This document shows positions 5,960 to 13,060 of a DNA stretch of 53,696 nucleotides, in pieces. The notes beneath the pieces were generated by a model. It was not told the origin of the DNA. It saw only the letters and a list, made by a program, of their open reading frames with translations, and did no database searches. Source of the DNA: a virus. Position numbers and translations under genes: made by a program. The DNA lies in IMG/VR virus record IMGVR_UViG_3300030106_006557, positions 1 to 53,696 of that record; one strand, given 5' to 3'. The stretch's first letter is position 1. Each line of letters opens with the position of its first letter.

Positions 5960-6508
5960 ATGAATCGAGGCGATGACCCTGTCAACCATCCGGCCCACCA
6001 CAAGGCCAAAAAAATGAACCACAAAATTTTGAAACTCAAGGAGGCTCAGGATTTTGTTAGGTCTTTTCATCGGCACAGCCCGCCCCTGAGACGCCATAAG
6101 TTTTCAACGGGGGCCTACGACGATTGCAACAAACTTGTGGGCGTTGCGACAATAGATCAGTGCAGTAGTGCATGGTCGAGACGGCATGACCATGTTGAGT
6201 TAAGGAGGCTTTGCCTCAAGCCTGATGCCCCAAAAAATACGGCTAGTTTTTTGATAGGCAAGGTCAAGGATGCTTGCTTTGCCATGGGCTATAATGTGAT
6301 TGTGACCTACACGAGACCTTTTGAGAGTGGTGCGAGCTTGAAGGCCACTGGGTTTTATCTGGAGAGAGCCACATGGGTGAAAAACCAGCCGACACATTCA
6401 AAAGGTTTGTTGCGATGGGTAGCCGTGAGAGATAGGCCCCCGACCTTGGATCAACGGTCTTGGACGAAACAGACGTTGGCAAAAATTAAGGGAGATGAGC
6501 ATGAGTGA
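5960..6508 (+). CDS. XF1762-type GNAT-fold protein (Mom-related)
   Basis: The 182-residue protein has the landmarks of the XF1762 family, a branch of GNAT acyltransferase-fold proteins related to phage Mu Mom: FVRSFHRHSPPLRRHKFSTG near residue 30, then KLVGVATID, ELRRLCL, NTASFLIGKVKDACFAMGY and VTYTRPFESGASLKATGF. Mom modifies adenines in phage DNA. The activity of XF1762 members is not established, so DNA modification here is inference. I see no Com-like partner. I place the start at ATG 5960, after TTTAAGTGGAGAGGTTTGGA; the upstream GTG at 5945 is part of that leader. Confidence 0.65.
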   Translation: MNRGDDPVNHPAHHKAKKMNHKILKLKEAQDFVRSFHRHSPPLRRHKFSTGAYDDCNKLVGVATIDQCSSAWSRRHDHVELRRLCLKPDAPKNTASFLIGKVKDACFAMGYNVIVTYTRPFESGASLKATGFYLERATWVKNQPTHSKGLLRWVAVRDRPPTLDQRSWTKQTLAKIKGDEHE

Positions 6509-6755
6509 CTTGACGAAAGAGAAGGAGTTTTTTATGGCGCACTTGGAAGAGGTGGTGGAGTTGTTGGCTTTTTTGAAAAAAAAGGGGCATCCTCCGCATG
6601 TGGCCGGTGCTTTACTTTTGTCGGGCGCGGCGATGCTGGTGTTTGACGATGCGGACAGAAAAGAGGCCGTTAGTCTTTTTGACGAAATTTGCAGATTGAA
6701 TTTGGGGCTAAAAGAAAAATATGAAACGCCGCATACCTCAAAAGAAATGCACTAA
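6501..6755 (+). CDS. Uncharacterised small protein, 84 residues
   Basis: The ATG at 6501 overlaps the end of the GNAT gene and sits about eight bases after AGGGAG. An ATG at 6495 is closer to that site and less likely. The product has an acidic helix, a hydrophobic centre (VAGALLLSGAAMLVFDDADR), then another helix. Not recognised. Conserved-looking and coupled to its neighbours. Confidence 0.6.
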   Translation: MSDLTKEKEFFMAHLEEVVELLAFLKKKGHPPHVAGALLLSGAAMLVFDDADRKEAVSLFDEICRLNLGLKEKYETPHTSKEMH

Positions 6756-7164
6756 CGTAACAATTTTTTTAACCGTTTTTTGTGCGGCCAACTTTTGTGA
6801 GGCCGAAGAAATTACTTTTTGTAACAAAATTGATTGTTATCAAATTGAGCAGGAGGTAGTGGATAAAAAGGTTAACCAATGTTTGTATCAAGCAAAATTA
6901 GAAATGTTGGTGTTGCATTGGAAACAGATTAACAATTGGAAACAAGTAGAGTATGTGGGGGCTGGGAATCAAAAGATTATTCATTGTTTGCCCAAGATCC
7001 CCAACAAGTTTTTAACAGGAGAGGAGACCAATGAACAACTTCAGTTTTTGGAAAAGCTTCGGTGCCGGATTCAAAACAAAAAACGGGATGCGGTGTTTCA
7101 CCAAATTGATTATTTCAATTGGTGCATGTCAAGGTTTGAACCCGAACAGTTTGTGGATCAATGA
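6721..7164 (+). CDS. Putative exported cysteine-containing protein
   Basis: The 147-residue protein begins with a basic stretch (MKRRIPQKK), a hydrophobic core (VTIFLTVFCAANF) and CEA-EE, which fits a signal peptide cut near residue 28. The mature part has several cysteines that could form disulphides, plus many Lys and Gln. It could act in the host periplasm, for example in superinfection exclusion, but nothing in the sequence proves this. It overlaps the previous gene by 35 bases and has no obvious ribosome-binding site, so the start is uncertain. Confidence 0.5.
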   Translation: MKRRIPQKKCTNVTIFLTVFCAANFCEAEEITFCNKIDCYQIEQEVVDKKVNQCLYQAKLEMLVLHWKQINNWKQVEYVGAGNQKIIHCLPKIPNKFLTGEETNEQLQFLEKLRCRIQNKKRDAVFHQIDYFNWCMSRFEPEQFVDQ

Positions 7165-7256
7165 TTAAACATATTTTCTTTTGGATTTGGGCCGCAATTC
7201 CTCTAGCCGCTTCCCTCGTCAACTTAACCCTTGACATCTGGGATTATATAAGATAA
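7161..7256 (+). CDS. Tiny membrane protein, 31 residues
   Basis: ATG at 7161 overlaps the preceding stop (ATGA). The product begins MIKHIFFWIWAAIPLAASLV and ends LTLDIWDYIR, giving one transmembrane helix. Its 3' end overlaps the promoter at 7231-7259. Coupling to a putative exported protein suggests a joint envelope role; unproven. Confidence 0.45.
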   Translation: MIKHIFFWIWAAIPLAASLVNLTLDIWDYIR

Positions 7257-7259
7257 ACT
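7231..7259 (+). promoter_or_regulatory. Internal rightward promoter
   Basis: TTGACA (7231-7236), 17-bp spacer, TAAACT (7254-7259). The spacer includes TCTGGGA, close to the TATGGGA in the spacers at 5379-5407 and 5449-5477. It is followed by the AAGTGGAGA leader of the 7289 gene. Confidence 0.65.
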
Positions 7260-7288
7260 TTTTTTCTTTAAATAAGTGGAGAGAAAAA

Positions 7289-7483
7289 ATGGATGAAGTT
7301 ACGATAAAGCGGATTGAAAAAGAGTGTGAATCTTCCTTGGATCATCGGGCGTGGGATTTTTTGTATGAAATGAGCAGGCCGGAGTTAATAAGATTTTTGA
7401 TGGAGACCATGACGACGAGGCAGTGGTCTGAGTACCGAGAAGACTTTCGGGACGACGATGATGAATACAACGATGATGAATAG
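7289..7483 (+). CDS. Small protein with acidic tail, 64 residues
   Basis: ATG at 7289 follows AAATAAGTGGAGAGAAAAA. The product begins MDEVTIKRIEKECESSLDHR, is helical in its first 50 residues, and ends in a run of Asp, Glu and Tyr. Such acidic tails are common in DNA mimics and in small inhibitors, but function here is unknown. First gene after the 7231-7259 promoter. Confidence 0.6.
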   Translation: MDEVTIKRIEKECESSLDHRAWDFLYEMSRPELIRFLMETMTTRQWSEYREDFRDDDDEYNDDE

Positions 7484-7493
7484 GAGAGGAGTG

Positions 7494-7664
7494 GTGAAAA
7501 AACTTTATGATGTAAGAATAACACAATGTTATTTGATAAAAAATATTGAGGCTACCAATGAAGATGAAGCTAAACAAAAAGCATCTGAAGATTATTCTTG
7601 GGAGTCTTGTCTAAAAGATTGCATTATGGATGTGGAGGAGACAAGTGATGAAAAAACTTTATAG
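7494..7664 (+). CDS. Small DpnD/PcfM-like protein, 56 residues
   Basis: GTG at 7494 follows AGGAGAGGAGTG. The product (starts KKLYDVRITQCYLIKNIEAT after the initiator) has the strand-hairpin-helix pattern with NEDEAKQKAS, like the 3379-3681 and 7993-8190 proteins. It could be a paralogue. An earlier ATG at 7458 gives a longer frame that overlaps the previous gene and lacks a good ribosome-binding site. Confidence 0.6.
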   Translation: MKKLYDVRITQCYLIKNIEATNEDEAKQKASEDYSWESCLKDCIMDVEETSDEKTL

Positions 7665-7977
7665 AGAGTTGAACGATTTTTTGAAAACGAGTTCACCTGA
7701 AGGTGAGGTAAAAATAGTGGATGGCAAGAGAAAGTTTGTCCCTAAAGAAATGGACTTGGACGATCCCGCAGATCATTTGGCAGTTTGGGAAGATTTGTGT
7801 TCGCGTTTTTCACCTGAAGGTTTGTCGGAGGATGGCGCGTTGAGTGCCGCCGAAGAACGCCGTAAGGAAAAAGAGTTGATTAAAATTGCAGTGCAGTTGC
7901 GCGAGAGGTCTGGCCCTATGCCGGCAGAGGTTGCCGAATGGTGGGAAGGCCCAAAGCATTTGACAAAGGCGGGTTAA
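7648..7977 (+). CDS. Uncharacterised protein, 109 residues
   Basis: ATG at 7648 lies shortly after TGGAGGAGACAAGTG and overlaps the previous gene by 17 bases. The product begins MKKLYRELNDFLKTSSPEGE, continues with an acidic segment (MDLDDPADHLAVWEDLCS) and ends PMPAEVAEWWEGPKHLTKAG. Mostly helical, soluble, not recognised. Confidence 0.6.
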   Translation: MKKLYRELNDFLKTSSPEGEVKIVDGKRKFVPKEMDLDDPADHLAVWEDLCSRFSPEGLSEDGALSAAEERRKEKELIKIAVQLRERSGPMPAEVAEWWEGPKHLTKAG

Positions 7978-7992
7978 GAAAAGGAAAAAGTG

Positions 7993-8190
7993 ATGAAATA
8001 TACGGTGCAAGCTACTCAAATAATTTTGAACGTAAAACCGACGCGAGTTAAACAACGTTTTCTGGTGGAAGCGGATTCAGAAGAAAAAGCTTACGACGAG
8101 TTTAAAAAAGCTTCTAAAAATATGGTTTTTAGAAACGGGATCAAAAAATTAACAATTTTAAAAACGCATCTTTCCTTTATTAATGAATAA
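7993..8190 (+). CDS. Small DpnD/PcfM-like protein, 65 residues
   Basis: ATG at 7993 follows AAAGGAAAAAGTG-type purine-rich sequence. The product starts MKYTVQATQIILNVKPTR and continues RFLVEADSEEKAYDEFKKAS, again a beta strand, then [DE]SEEKA and a helix. This resembles the two other DpnD-like small proteins in the left arm. Function unknown. Confidence 0.55.
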   Translation: MKYTVQATQIILNVKPTRVKQRFLVEADSEEKAYDEFKKASKNMVFRNGIKKLTILKTHLSFINE

Positions 8191-8353
8191 AAAAGAAATT
8201 TTAAAAAACTGCAAATTGTTTTTAGAAGTTACGGAAAGCCGTGGGTTGAACAATGTGGAGGCCGCTTTAGTTCATTTGATTTTGGCCGTAAGTTTTTTGG
8301 GAGAAGAAGTTGATATTAATCAATTTTTAAGCGAGGATAAAAACAATGAGTAA
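8183..8353 (+). CDS. Small helical protein, 56 residues
   Basis: ATG at 8183 overlaps the end of the previous gene by eight bases. The product begins MNKKEILKNCKLFLEVTESR and is predicted helical with alternating hydrophobic and charged residues, ending acidic. Not recognised. Kept because the overlaps on both sides match the coupled style of this operon. Confidence 0.5.
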   Translation: MNKKEILKNCKLFLEVTESRGLNNVEAALVHLILAVSFLGEEVDINQFLSEDKNNE

Positions 8354-8417
8354 TTTTTGGGAATATTTGATTGTAGCGGTATTTTTTGTAGTAGTGTTGA
8401 TTCAACAAGGTGTTTAA
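8346..8417 (+). CDS. Possible tiny membrane protein, 23 residues
   Basis: ATG at 8346 overlaps the previous stop and follows GCGAGGATAAAAACA. The product begins MSNFWEYLIVAVFFVVVLI and ends QQGV, a single transmembrane helix with nothing else. It could equally be a translational bridge to the next gene. Confidence 0.35.
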   Translation: MSNFWEYLIVAVFFVVVLIQQGV

Positions 8418-8685
8418 ATTGAAAAATTCGATTCGAGAAGAGTTAGTGGATTATTGGGGCGACGAGGAATTATTATTTTTGGACCCAGCAAAAGATTTTG
8501 ATTGCGGCATTGTAGGGGTGGCAGAACGCATTGGAATGGAGCTTGTGGTGGTTTATGATCGCGACAAAATTTTAGAGCAACTTCGCAAAGATCTTACTCC
8601 AGAAGAAGCCGTGGAGTATTTTGAATTTAATGTTTTGGGGTCCTATCTGGGTGAAAAAACACCTGTTTTTTTGACGTTCCGGTAA
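8410..8685 (+). CDS. Conserved phage protein of unknown function
   Basis: The roughly 90-residue protein resembles a small family often seen in marine and other phages, with FDCGIVGVAERIG, VVVYDRDKILEQL, and EEAVEYFEFNVLGSYLGEKT near the end. No function is known to me. The longest frame starts at GTG 8410. A TTG at 8419, eight bases after AAGGTG, is an equally good start. It is the last rightward early gene and ends six bases before the stop of the convergent oxygenase gene. Confidence 0.65.
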   Translation: MFKLKNSIREELVDYWGDEELLFLDPAKDFDCGIVGVAERIGMELVVVYDRDKILEQLRKDLTPEEAVEYFEFNVLGSYLGEKTPVFLTFR

Positions 8686-8690
8686 AAAAA

Positions 8691-9359
8691 TTAGGTCTTT
8701 TCAAGCGGTTCATTTTTTGAATCAGAATTAATTGTGTTCAACGATAAGTTTGCTGAAAAACTCCGACGCTCTCCCTCGCCAAAAAAAGGATAGGCGCAGT
8801 GACTTAGGTAAGCCGGAAAAACGTATAAGTCTCCCACTTCGGGTTGAACTCGAAACGATCCAACACTGCACAAATTAGTGCTTCCAAATAAAAAATCGGT
8901 CCACCCTTCGCTGGCATATTTTTCCTTGGCGTGCTTCCAGTTTTTCTTTCCAATCGAAATGGGAACTTTCAAGTACAGGACACAACTAAATTGTCCGCTG
9001 GTATGAATGTGAACCGGATTATAGTCCGTTGCAAAACTTCTAACAAACCAAGCATTATGAATTTGGACTTGGTTTGATGGCTGAAACTTTTGTAAAGACT
9101 GACTCATAAAATTAGTGTACAAGCCATTAGCGGCTTCAAACAAAATTTCTCCAAGGTTTTCAACCTTCCCAATCTCACAACGGAGTTCCTGCTCAACGTG
9201 TCCTACCAACTGATCCGAAGCGTCAAAAGATTTTTTATTGATTAAAGAGTCACAGTGTTTGTTCATCCGCGCAATCAAATCCCGTGGTAACTTGGTTTTC
9301 AACATTCGGGGACCAAATGGAGATAAAATTTCAGCAGTTACTTCCTTACGTTTTGTCAT
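8691..9359 (-). CDS. 2OG-Fe(II) oxygenase-like protein
   Basis: The 222-residue protein matches phage 2-oxoglutarate/Fe(II) dioxygenases of the kind with an HIH motif. NPVHIHTSGQFSCVLYLKVP carries His117 and His119, and later YLSHCAYPFFGEGERRSFSA carries the distal His187 and the Arg that would hold 2-oxoglutarate. Such enzymes hydroxylate proteins, nucleic acids or small molecules; the substrate here is unknown. It closes the replication operon and overlaps the preceding gene by four bases (ATGA). Confidence 0.7.
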   Translation of the reverse strand: MTKRKEVTAEILSPFGPRMLKTKLPRDLIARMNKHCDSLINKKSFDASDQLVGHVEQELRCEIGKVENLGEILFEAANGLYTNFMSQSLQKFQPSNQVQIHNAWFVRSFATDYNPVHIHTSGQFSCVLYLKVPISIGKKNWKHAKEKYASEGWTDFLFGSTNLCSVGSFRVQPEVGDLYVFPAYLSHCAYPFFGEGERRSFSANLSLNTINSDSKNEPLEKT

Positions 9360-9622
9360 ATTTCTCGAATTTCTCCGGCGAGAACATTTTGAATCCTCTT
9401 ACGACGAAGCTCGTCTTCTCGCTCCTCAATCTTTTTTTGGTATGTTTTTCGTTCTTTTTGCAAATAAACAAGATCCTTGTTTGTTAAATTTTGCGTTTTC
9501 CAAGTGTCAAAAACAACGCGAAACAGCCCTGAAATAGTTCTGCCCTCCACTCGGGCAATTGTAACGATCTCCTCGTAAATGTCCCGTGGCACGAGGACAG
9601 ATTTCCATTTTTTAGTATCCAT
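9356..9622 (-). CDS. RHH-like small protein with coiled coil
   Basis: The 88-residue protein starts MDTKKWKSVLVPRDIYEEIV and continues with a strand-helix-helix region (IARVEGRTISGLFRVVFDTW) that looks like a ribbon-helix-helix DNA-binding domain, then a charged coiled coil to the end. It might regulate the operon or bind DNA at replication forks; both are inference. Start ATG 9622 follows AAGGAGTCGTTT. The longer frame to 9706 reads into the polymerase gene. Confidence 0.6.
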   Translation of the reverse strand: MDTKKWKSVLVPRDIYEEIVTIARVEGRTISGLFRVVFDTWKTQNLTNKDLVYLQKERKTYQKKIEEREDELRRKRIQNVLAGEIREI

Positions 9623-9656
9623 AAACGACTCCTTTTCTAAGATTGTATAAGATTTT

Positions 9657-11564
9657 CTATTCCATTTCAACCGCTTCGCCCCAGCTAGGGCCAATATCCA
9701 CGTCACATTTGTTGGGAACCTCTAACGGAACCGCATTGCACATGATTTCAGCATACTTTTCGGCCTGCTCTTTGGTTTTAACCGAGAAAGCTAACTCATC
9801 GTGAACTTGCAACAAGGGCAAAATACCTTCCTTATGCAGATTGACCATCGCTTGTTTAGTCATATCTGCCGCCGAAGCTTGAATCAAACGGTTTAATGCC
9901 TTGTAGGTATAAGCCCGTTTCAATCGGGTGGTCGGCCCGTGAGCCGCGACAGCTTCCTCATAAGGCATCGCTTTGTGCATTTCAAAGGTGTTCGGTTCCC
10001 AAAGATCAAATCGGCATTTTCGGCCTCGCAAAGAACGGATCGAGCCGGAAGATCGAGGATCGTCCAATCTCTTGCTTACCCCTTGCATCAACAGTTTCAC
10101 AAACGGAACCCTGTCATGGTACTGCTGGGTCAAGGATCGTGCTTCGTCTACGGTGATGTCCAATTGAGCGGATAGCTTGTTAACTCCCATGCCGTACATC
10201 ATCGCCAGATTTATCACCTTGGCCTGTTTTCGGGGGATGTCTGCCATTTCTGCCACCATCGTGTGGAAATCCATATCGGGGTTTTCTCGATACCCCTCGA
10301 CAAATTCGGCAACGCCCTTTAATTCGGTGTTCTTGGAGTCGCCAAACGCTTTGGCATAGTGAACCAAGATGCGCGGTTCTTGTTGGGAAAAATCAATCGC
10401 CGCCCATTTCTCCCCTTCTTCGGGCAAAAACAGACTACGGATCATTGGCCCCAACTGGGGATCTCTCGACGGGATTTGTTGAAGATTCGGGTTGTTCATA
10501 CTGATTCGGCCCGACACCGTTCCACCATCATCGCCTCGCAATTGGTTGATGTGGGCATGAATCCGCCCTTCTTTTGAAATGAATTTTAGGATCGATCCGA
10601 TAAACGTCCCTTGGGTTTTATTCAAGTTTCTGGCCTGCACCACCAATTGAGGTAACTCATGGGAGTGTTCCGTCAAAAACGCCTTGGTAAAGCTCGGTGC
10701 GCCTTTCTCTGTGCGGTCATACAAAATGTTGAGTTTATCAAACGCTTTGGCTAAAGATTGCGCGGCCCAGATTTCTACATCCGCCCCCACCAAAGTTTTG
10801 ATCTTAGCCATCGTTTCTTTTTCTTTTTTGATTAAATATTGCTTGGTCTTTTCCACCCGATCAATGTCCACGCGAATACCTCGGGCCGTCATGTCTACCA
10901 GACAGGGCAAAAGGCTGGTTTCCAGTTTCCAGATGTCCCACAAATCTTCCTTGTTGAGCATATTTTGAAAATGCTTCCATAACTCTAAGGTCAATGTCGC
11001 GTCCGTCTCTGCATAAGCCCCCACAAATTGGGCAGGCAACTTCCATAATTCGGCTTTAGCATCCACCCCAAACCCTTGGGCCGCCTCGTTCAAGTTCTTT
11101 TCACCTTTGGTTTTACCCAGATGGTCGTAGGCCAAAGCGTTCAAGCTGTAGCTGAAACGGTTTTCGTCCAAAAGAGAAGCGGTAATCATCGTGTCAACAA
11201 TCCTGCCGTTAAGCGTGAAGCCCTCGGCACGAATCCACCCCGCATCGTATTGTGCATTGTGCATAACCTTGTCCGCAGAGCATTCAAAAACTTTCTTGAG
11301 CCATTTCGACACAATTTTCTTATCCAAATTACCACCGCCTAAATGCCCGACAGGAATGTATCCTTGCCAACCGTAAGTCGCAACCGCATAACCGACAACC
11401 TCACCGTCTTTAGTGGGCCATCCGGGGCCGTTAACTTTTAGGTTAGGGTCTTTGGTCTCTACATCAATGGCAATTTCTACTGCATCGGTCAAGTCCGGTA
11501 ACTCTTGTGGAGGAGTCCACTCCACAGAGGGCGTGAACATCGGAAATTGTAATTTGTTTGTCAT
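9657..11564 (-). CDS. polA: Family A DNA polymerase with 3'-5' exonuclease
   Basis: The 635-residue replicative polymerase lacks the 5' nuclease domain of bacterial Pol I. The exonuclease motifs are DVETK (D34, E36), HNAQYD (D107) and AETDAT (D188). Polymerase motif A is AIDFSQQEPR (D391), motif B RKQAKVINLAMMYG (R445, K449, Y457) and motif C QVHDE (D589). The residue equivalent to E. coli Phe762 is Leu453, a form common in marine viral polymerases. Motif A has QEP where Pol I has IEL. It overlaps the helicase gene by four bases, in an operon with primase and SSB-like genes. Confidence 0.95.
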   Translation of the reverse strand: MTNKLQFPMFTPSVEWTPPQELPDLTDAVEIAIDVETKDPNLKVNGPGWPTKDGEVVGYAVATYGWQGYIPVGHLGGGNLDKKIVSKWLKKVFECSADKVMHNAQYDAGWIRAEGFTLNGRIVDTMITASLLDENRFSYSLNALAYDHLGKTKGEKNLNEAAQGFGVDAKAELWKLPAQFVGAYAETDATLTLELWKHFQNMLNKEDLWDIWKLETSLLPCLVDMTARGIRVDIDRVEKTKQYLIKKEKETMAKIKTLVGADVEIWAAQSLAKAFDKLNILYDRTEKGAPSFTKAFLTEHSHELPQLVVQARNLNKTQGTFIGSILKFISKEGRIHAHINQLRGDDGGTVSGRISMNNPNLQQIPSRDPQLGPMIRSLFLPEEGEKWAAIDFSQQEPRILVHYAKAFGDSKNTELKGVAEFVEGYRENPDMDFHTMVAEMADIPRKQAKVINLAMMYGMGVNKLSAQLDITVDEARSLTQQYHDRVPFVKLLMQGVSKRLDDPRSSGSIRSLRGRKCRFDLWEPNTFEMHKAMPYEEAVAAHGPTTRLKRAYTYKALNRLIQASAADMTKQAMVNLHKEGILPLLQVHDELAFSVKTKEQAEKYAEIMCNAVPLEVPNKCDVDIGPSWGEAVEME

Positions 11565-13060
11565 ATGGAGTAACTCCTGAAGGTGTCTTCTGGATCAATC
11601 AGAAACAGATTTTGCTTGGTTCGCGTGACCGCCACATAAAAAACTCGGTGAAGATCATCACTCAAATTGTTCTGAAGGGCGGAGTAAGACAAATCTTGGA
11701 GCAAAATAACATTGTCCGCTTCGCCTCCCTTGGCACCGTGGATTGTGGATAACTTTATCCGAGGTTTGGCATTAAATTTTTCACCAGATCGCAAAAGAGC
11801 GGTGATGTACGCCCGATCAACGTCGGGGATTTTGTTCAAAGCTTGAGACCAAATCTCGTCCGCCCCAGCCAACAAACCATGCTCGTTTTGCAATTGTTTC
11901 AAATTGACTGTTTCTGCGTCGGTTTTAATCGTTTTCTTGCCGCGCCCGACCTTTTCATTATTGCCCGTCATAAAACCATAAATCGTTTGGGCGTGATCCG
12001 TGAGAATGTGTCGGCCTTTTCGTAGGGCCTCCCACGCATTCACTGCAATCGTCAGCTTCTCGGAAATGCTCCGGTGACCGTTGCGCTCGAACAGAAGTCC
12101 TCTGGATTTTAAATCTTGAGTCAATGGAGTCAACATATAGTTAGCCTGTGCCATAAGTAACCATGAGCCATCGCCAATCGCAATATCGTCAATGCTCGGC
12201 ATCCGCGTCACCATGCCCTCCTCCTCTCGAGGAAGATACGTCTTGGGAAAACGGTCACTAATTCTCGTGACGATGGATTCTGCCACCTGATGAACCGCTC
12301 GAGGAATTCGGTAAGATTGCTCTAAAGTTTCAGAATCGCCAGATAAATGGATAAAATGATTTACGTCCGCCCCCGCCCACCGATAAATCGCCTGATCATC
12401 GTCCCCCGCACAATACATTCTTGTCGATCTTGAATCAATTTTGTGAGCAATGTCCCATTGCAGAGGAGATAAGTCTTGGGCCTCGTCCATAAAACATAAT
12501 TCAAAATGCGGACACGCCTGCTCGGAATCTAAAAACATCTGCAAAAGATCGGTGAAATCGATCAAACCGTTAACCTGCTTATAAGCCCGATAAGTTCGGT
12601 CTAAATAGTCCACCTCATGCCACTGAAAATCAATCGAGGATAAATCGTATTCTCTCTGTAAAGACGTTTTTTTAAGTCGCGCCAGATTAATTAAAGACAG
12701 AATGGGGTGATCCGAAGTAACACTACCGCCGATTTCATCGTCTTCCATGCGGTGAACCCGAAGCTCCATGCCGACTTTTTCAGATAAGTCCTCAAAATGT
12801 TCTTTCTGAATGACCTGATCTGATTTAATCGCCAAAGTGCGGTACGCCAACGAGTGGATGGTTCTAAAATGACAGAGGTCCTTTTCAGGATCAAGGTTAA
12901 ACCGCACAGAAGCGCGTTCCTTGGCCTCGTTAGCGGCCTTACGGGTAAACGCAAGAAAACCAATTTGCGTCGGGTCTAGCCCATCTGACAACGCTTTGTC
13001 CACCATGTTCAACAATGTGGTTGTTTTTCCCGTTCCGGGTGGGCCAAATAGTCTAAACAC
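11561..13060 (-). CDS. UvrD/Rep-type SF1 helicase
   Basis: The 499-residue protein has all SF1A motifs in order: FGPPGTGKTT (Walker A, residues 5-14), FTRKAANEAKERA (Ia), RTIHSLAYR, FMDEAQDLSP (II), GDDDQAIYRWAGAD (III), SYRIP (IV), STIHGAKGGEADNV (V) and YVAVTRTK (VI). It is shorter than UvrD (about 720), with reduced 1B/2B domains as in other phage members. It should unwind DNA 3' to 5' with ATP. It sits between primase and polymerase and overlaps both, so it is probably the replicative or repair helicase of the phage. Confidence 0.9.
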   Translation of the reverse strand: MFRLFGPPGTGKTTTLLNMVDKALSDGLDPTQIGFLAFTRKAANEAKERASVRFNLDPEKDLCHFRTIHSLAYRTLAIKSDQVIQKEHFEDLSEKVGMELRVHRMEDDEIGGSVTSDHPILSLINLARLKKTSLQREYDLSSIDFQWHEVDYLDRTYRAYKQVNGLIDFTDLLQMFLDSEQACPHFELCFMDEAQDLSPLQWDIAHKIDSRSTRMYCAGDDDQAIYRWAGADVNHFIHLSGDSETLEQSYRIPRAVHQVAESIVTRISDRFPKTYLPREEEGMVTRMPSIDDIAIGDGSWLLMAQANYMLTPLTQDLKSRGLLFERNGHRSISEKLTIAVNAWEALRKGRHILTDHAQTIYGFMTGNNEKVGRGKKTIKTDAETVNLKQLQNEHGLLAGADEIWSQALNKIPDVDRAYITALLRSGEKFNAKPRIKLSTIHGAKGGEADNVILLQDLSYSALQNNLSDDLHRVFYVAVTRTKQNLFLIDPEDTFRSYSI

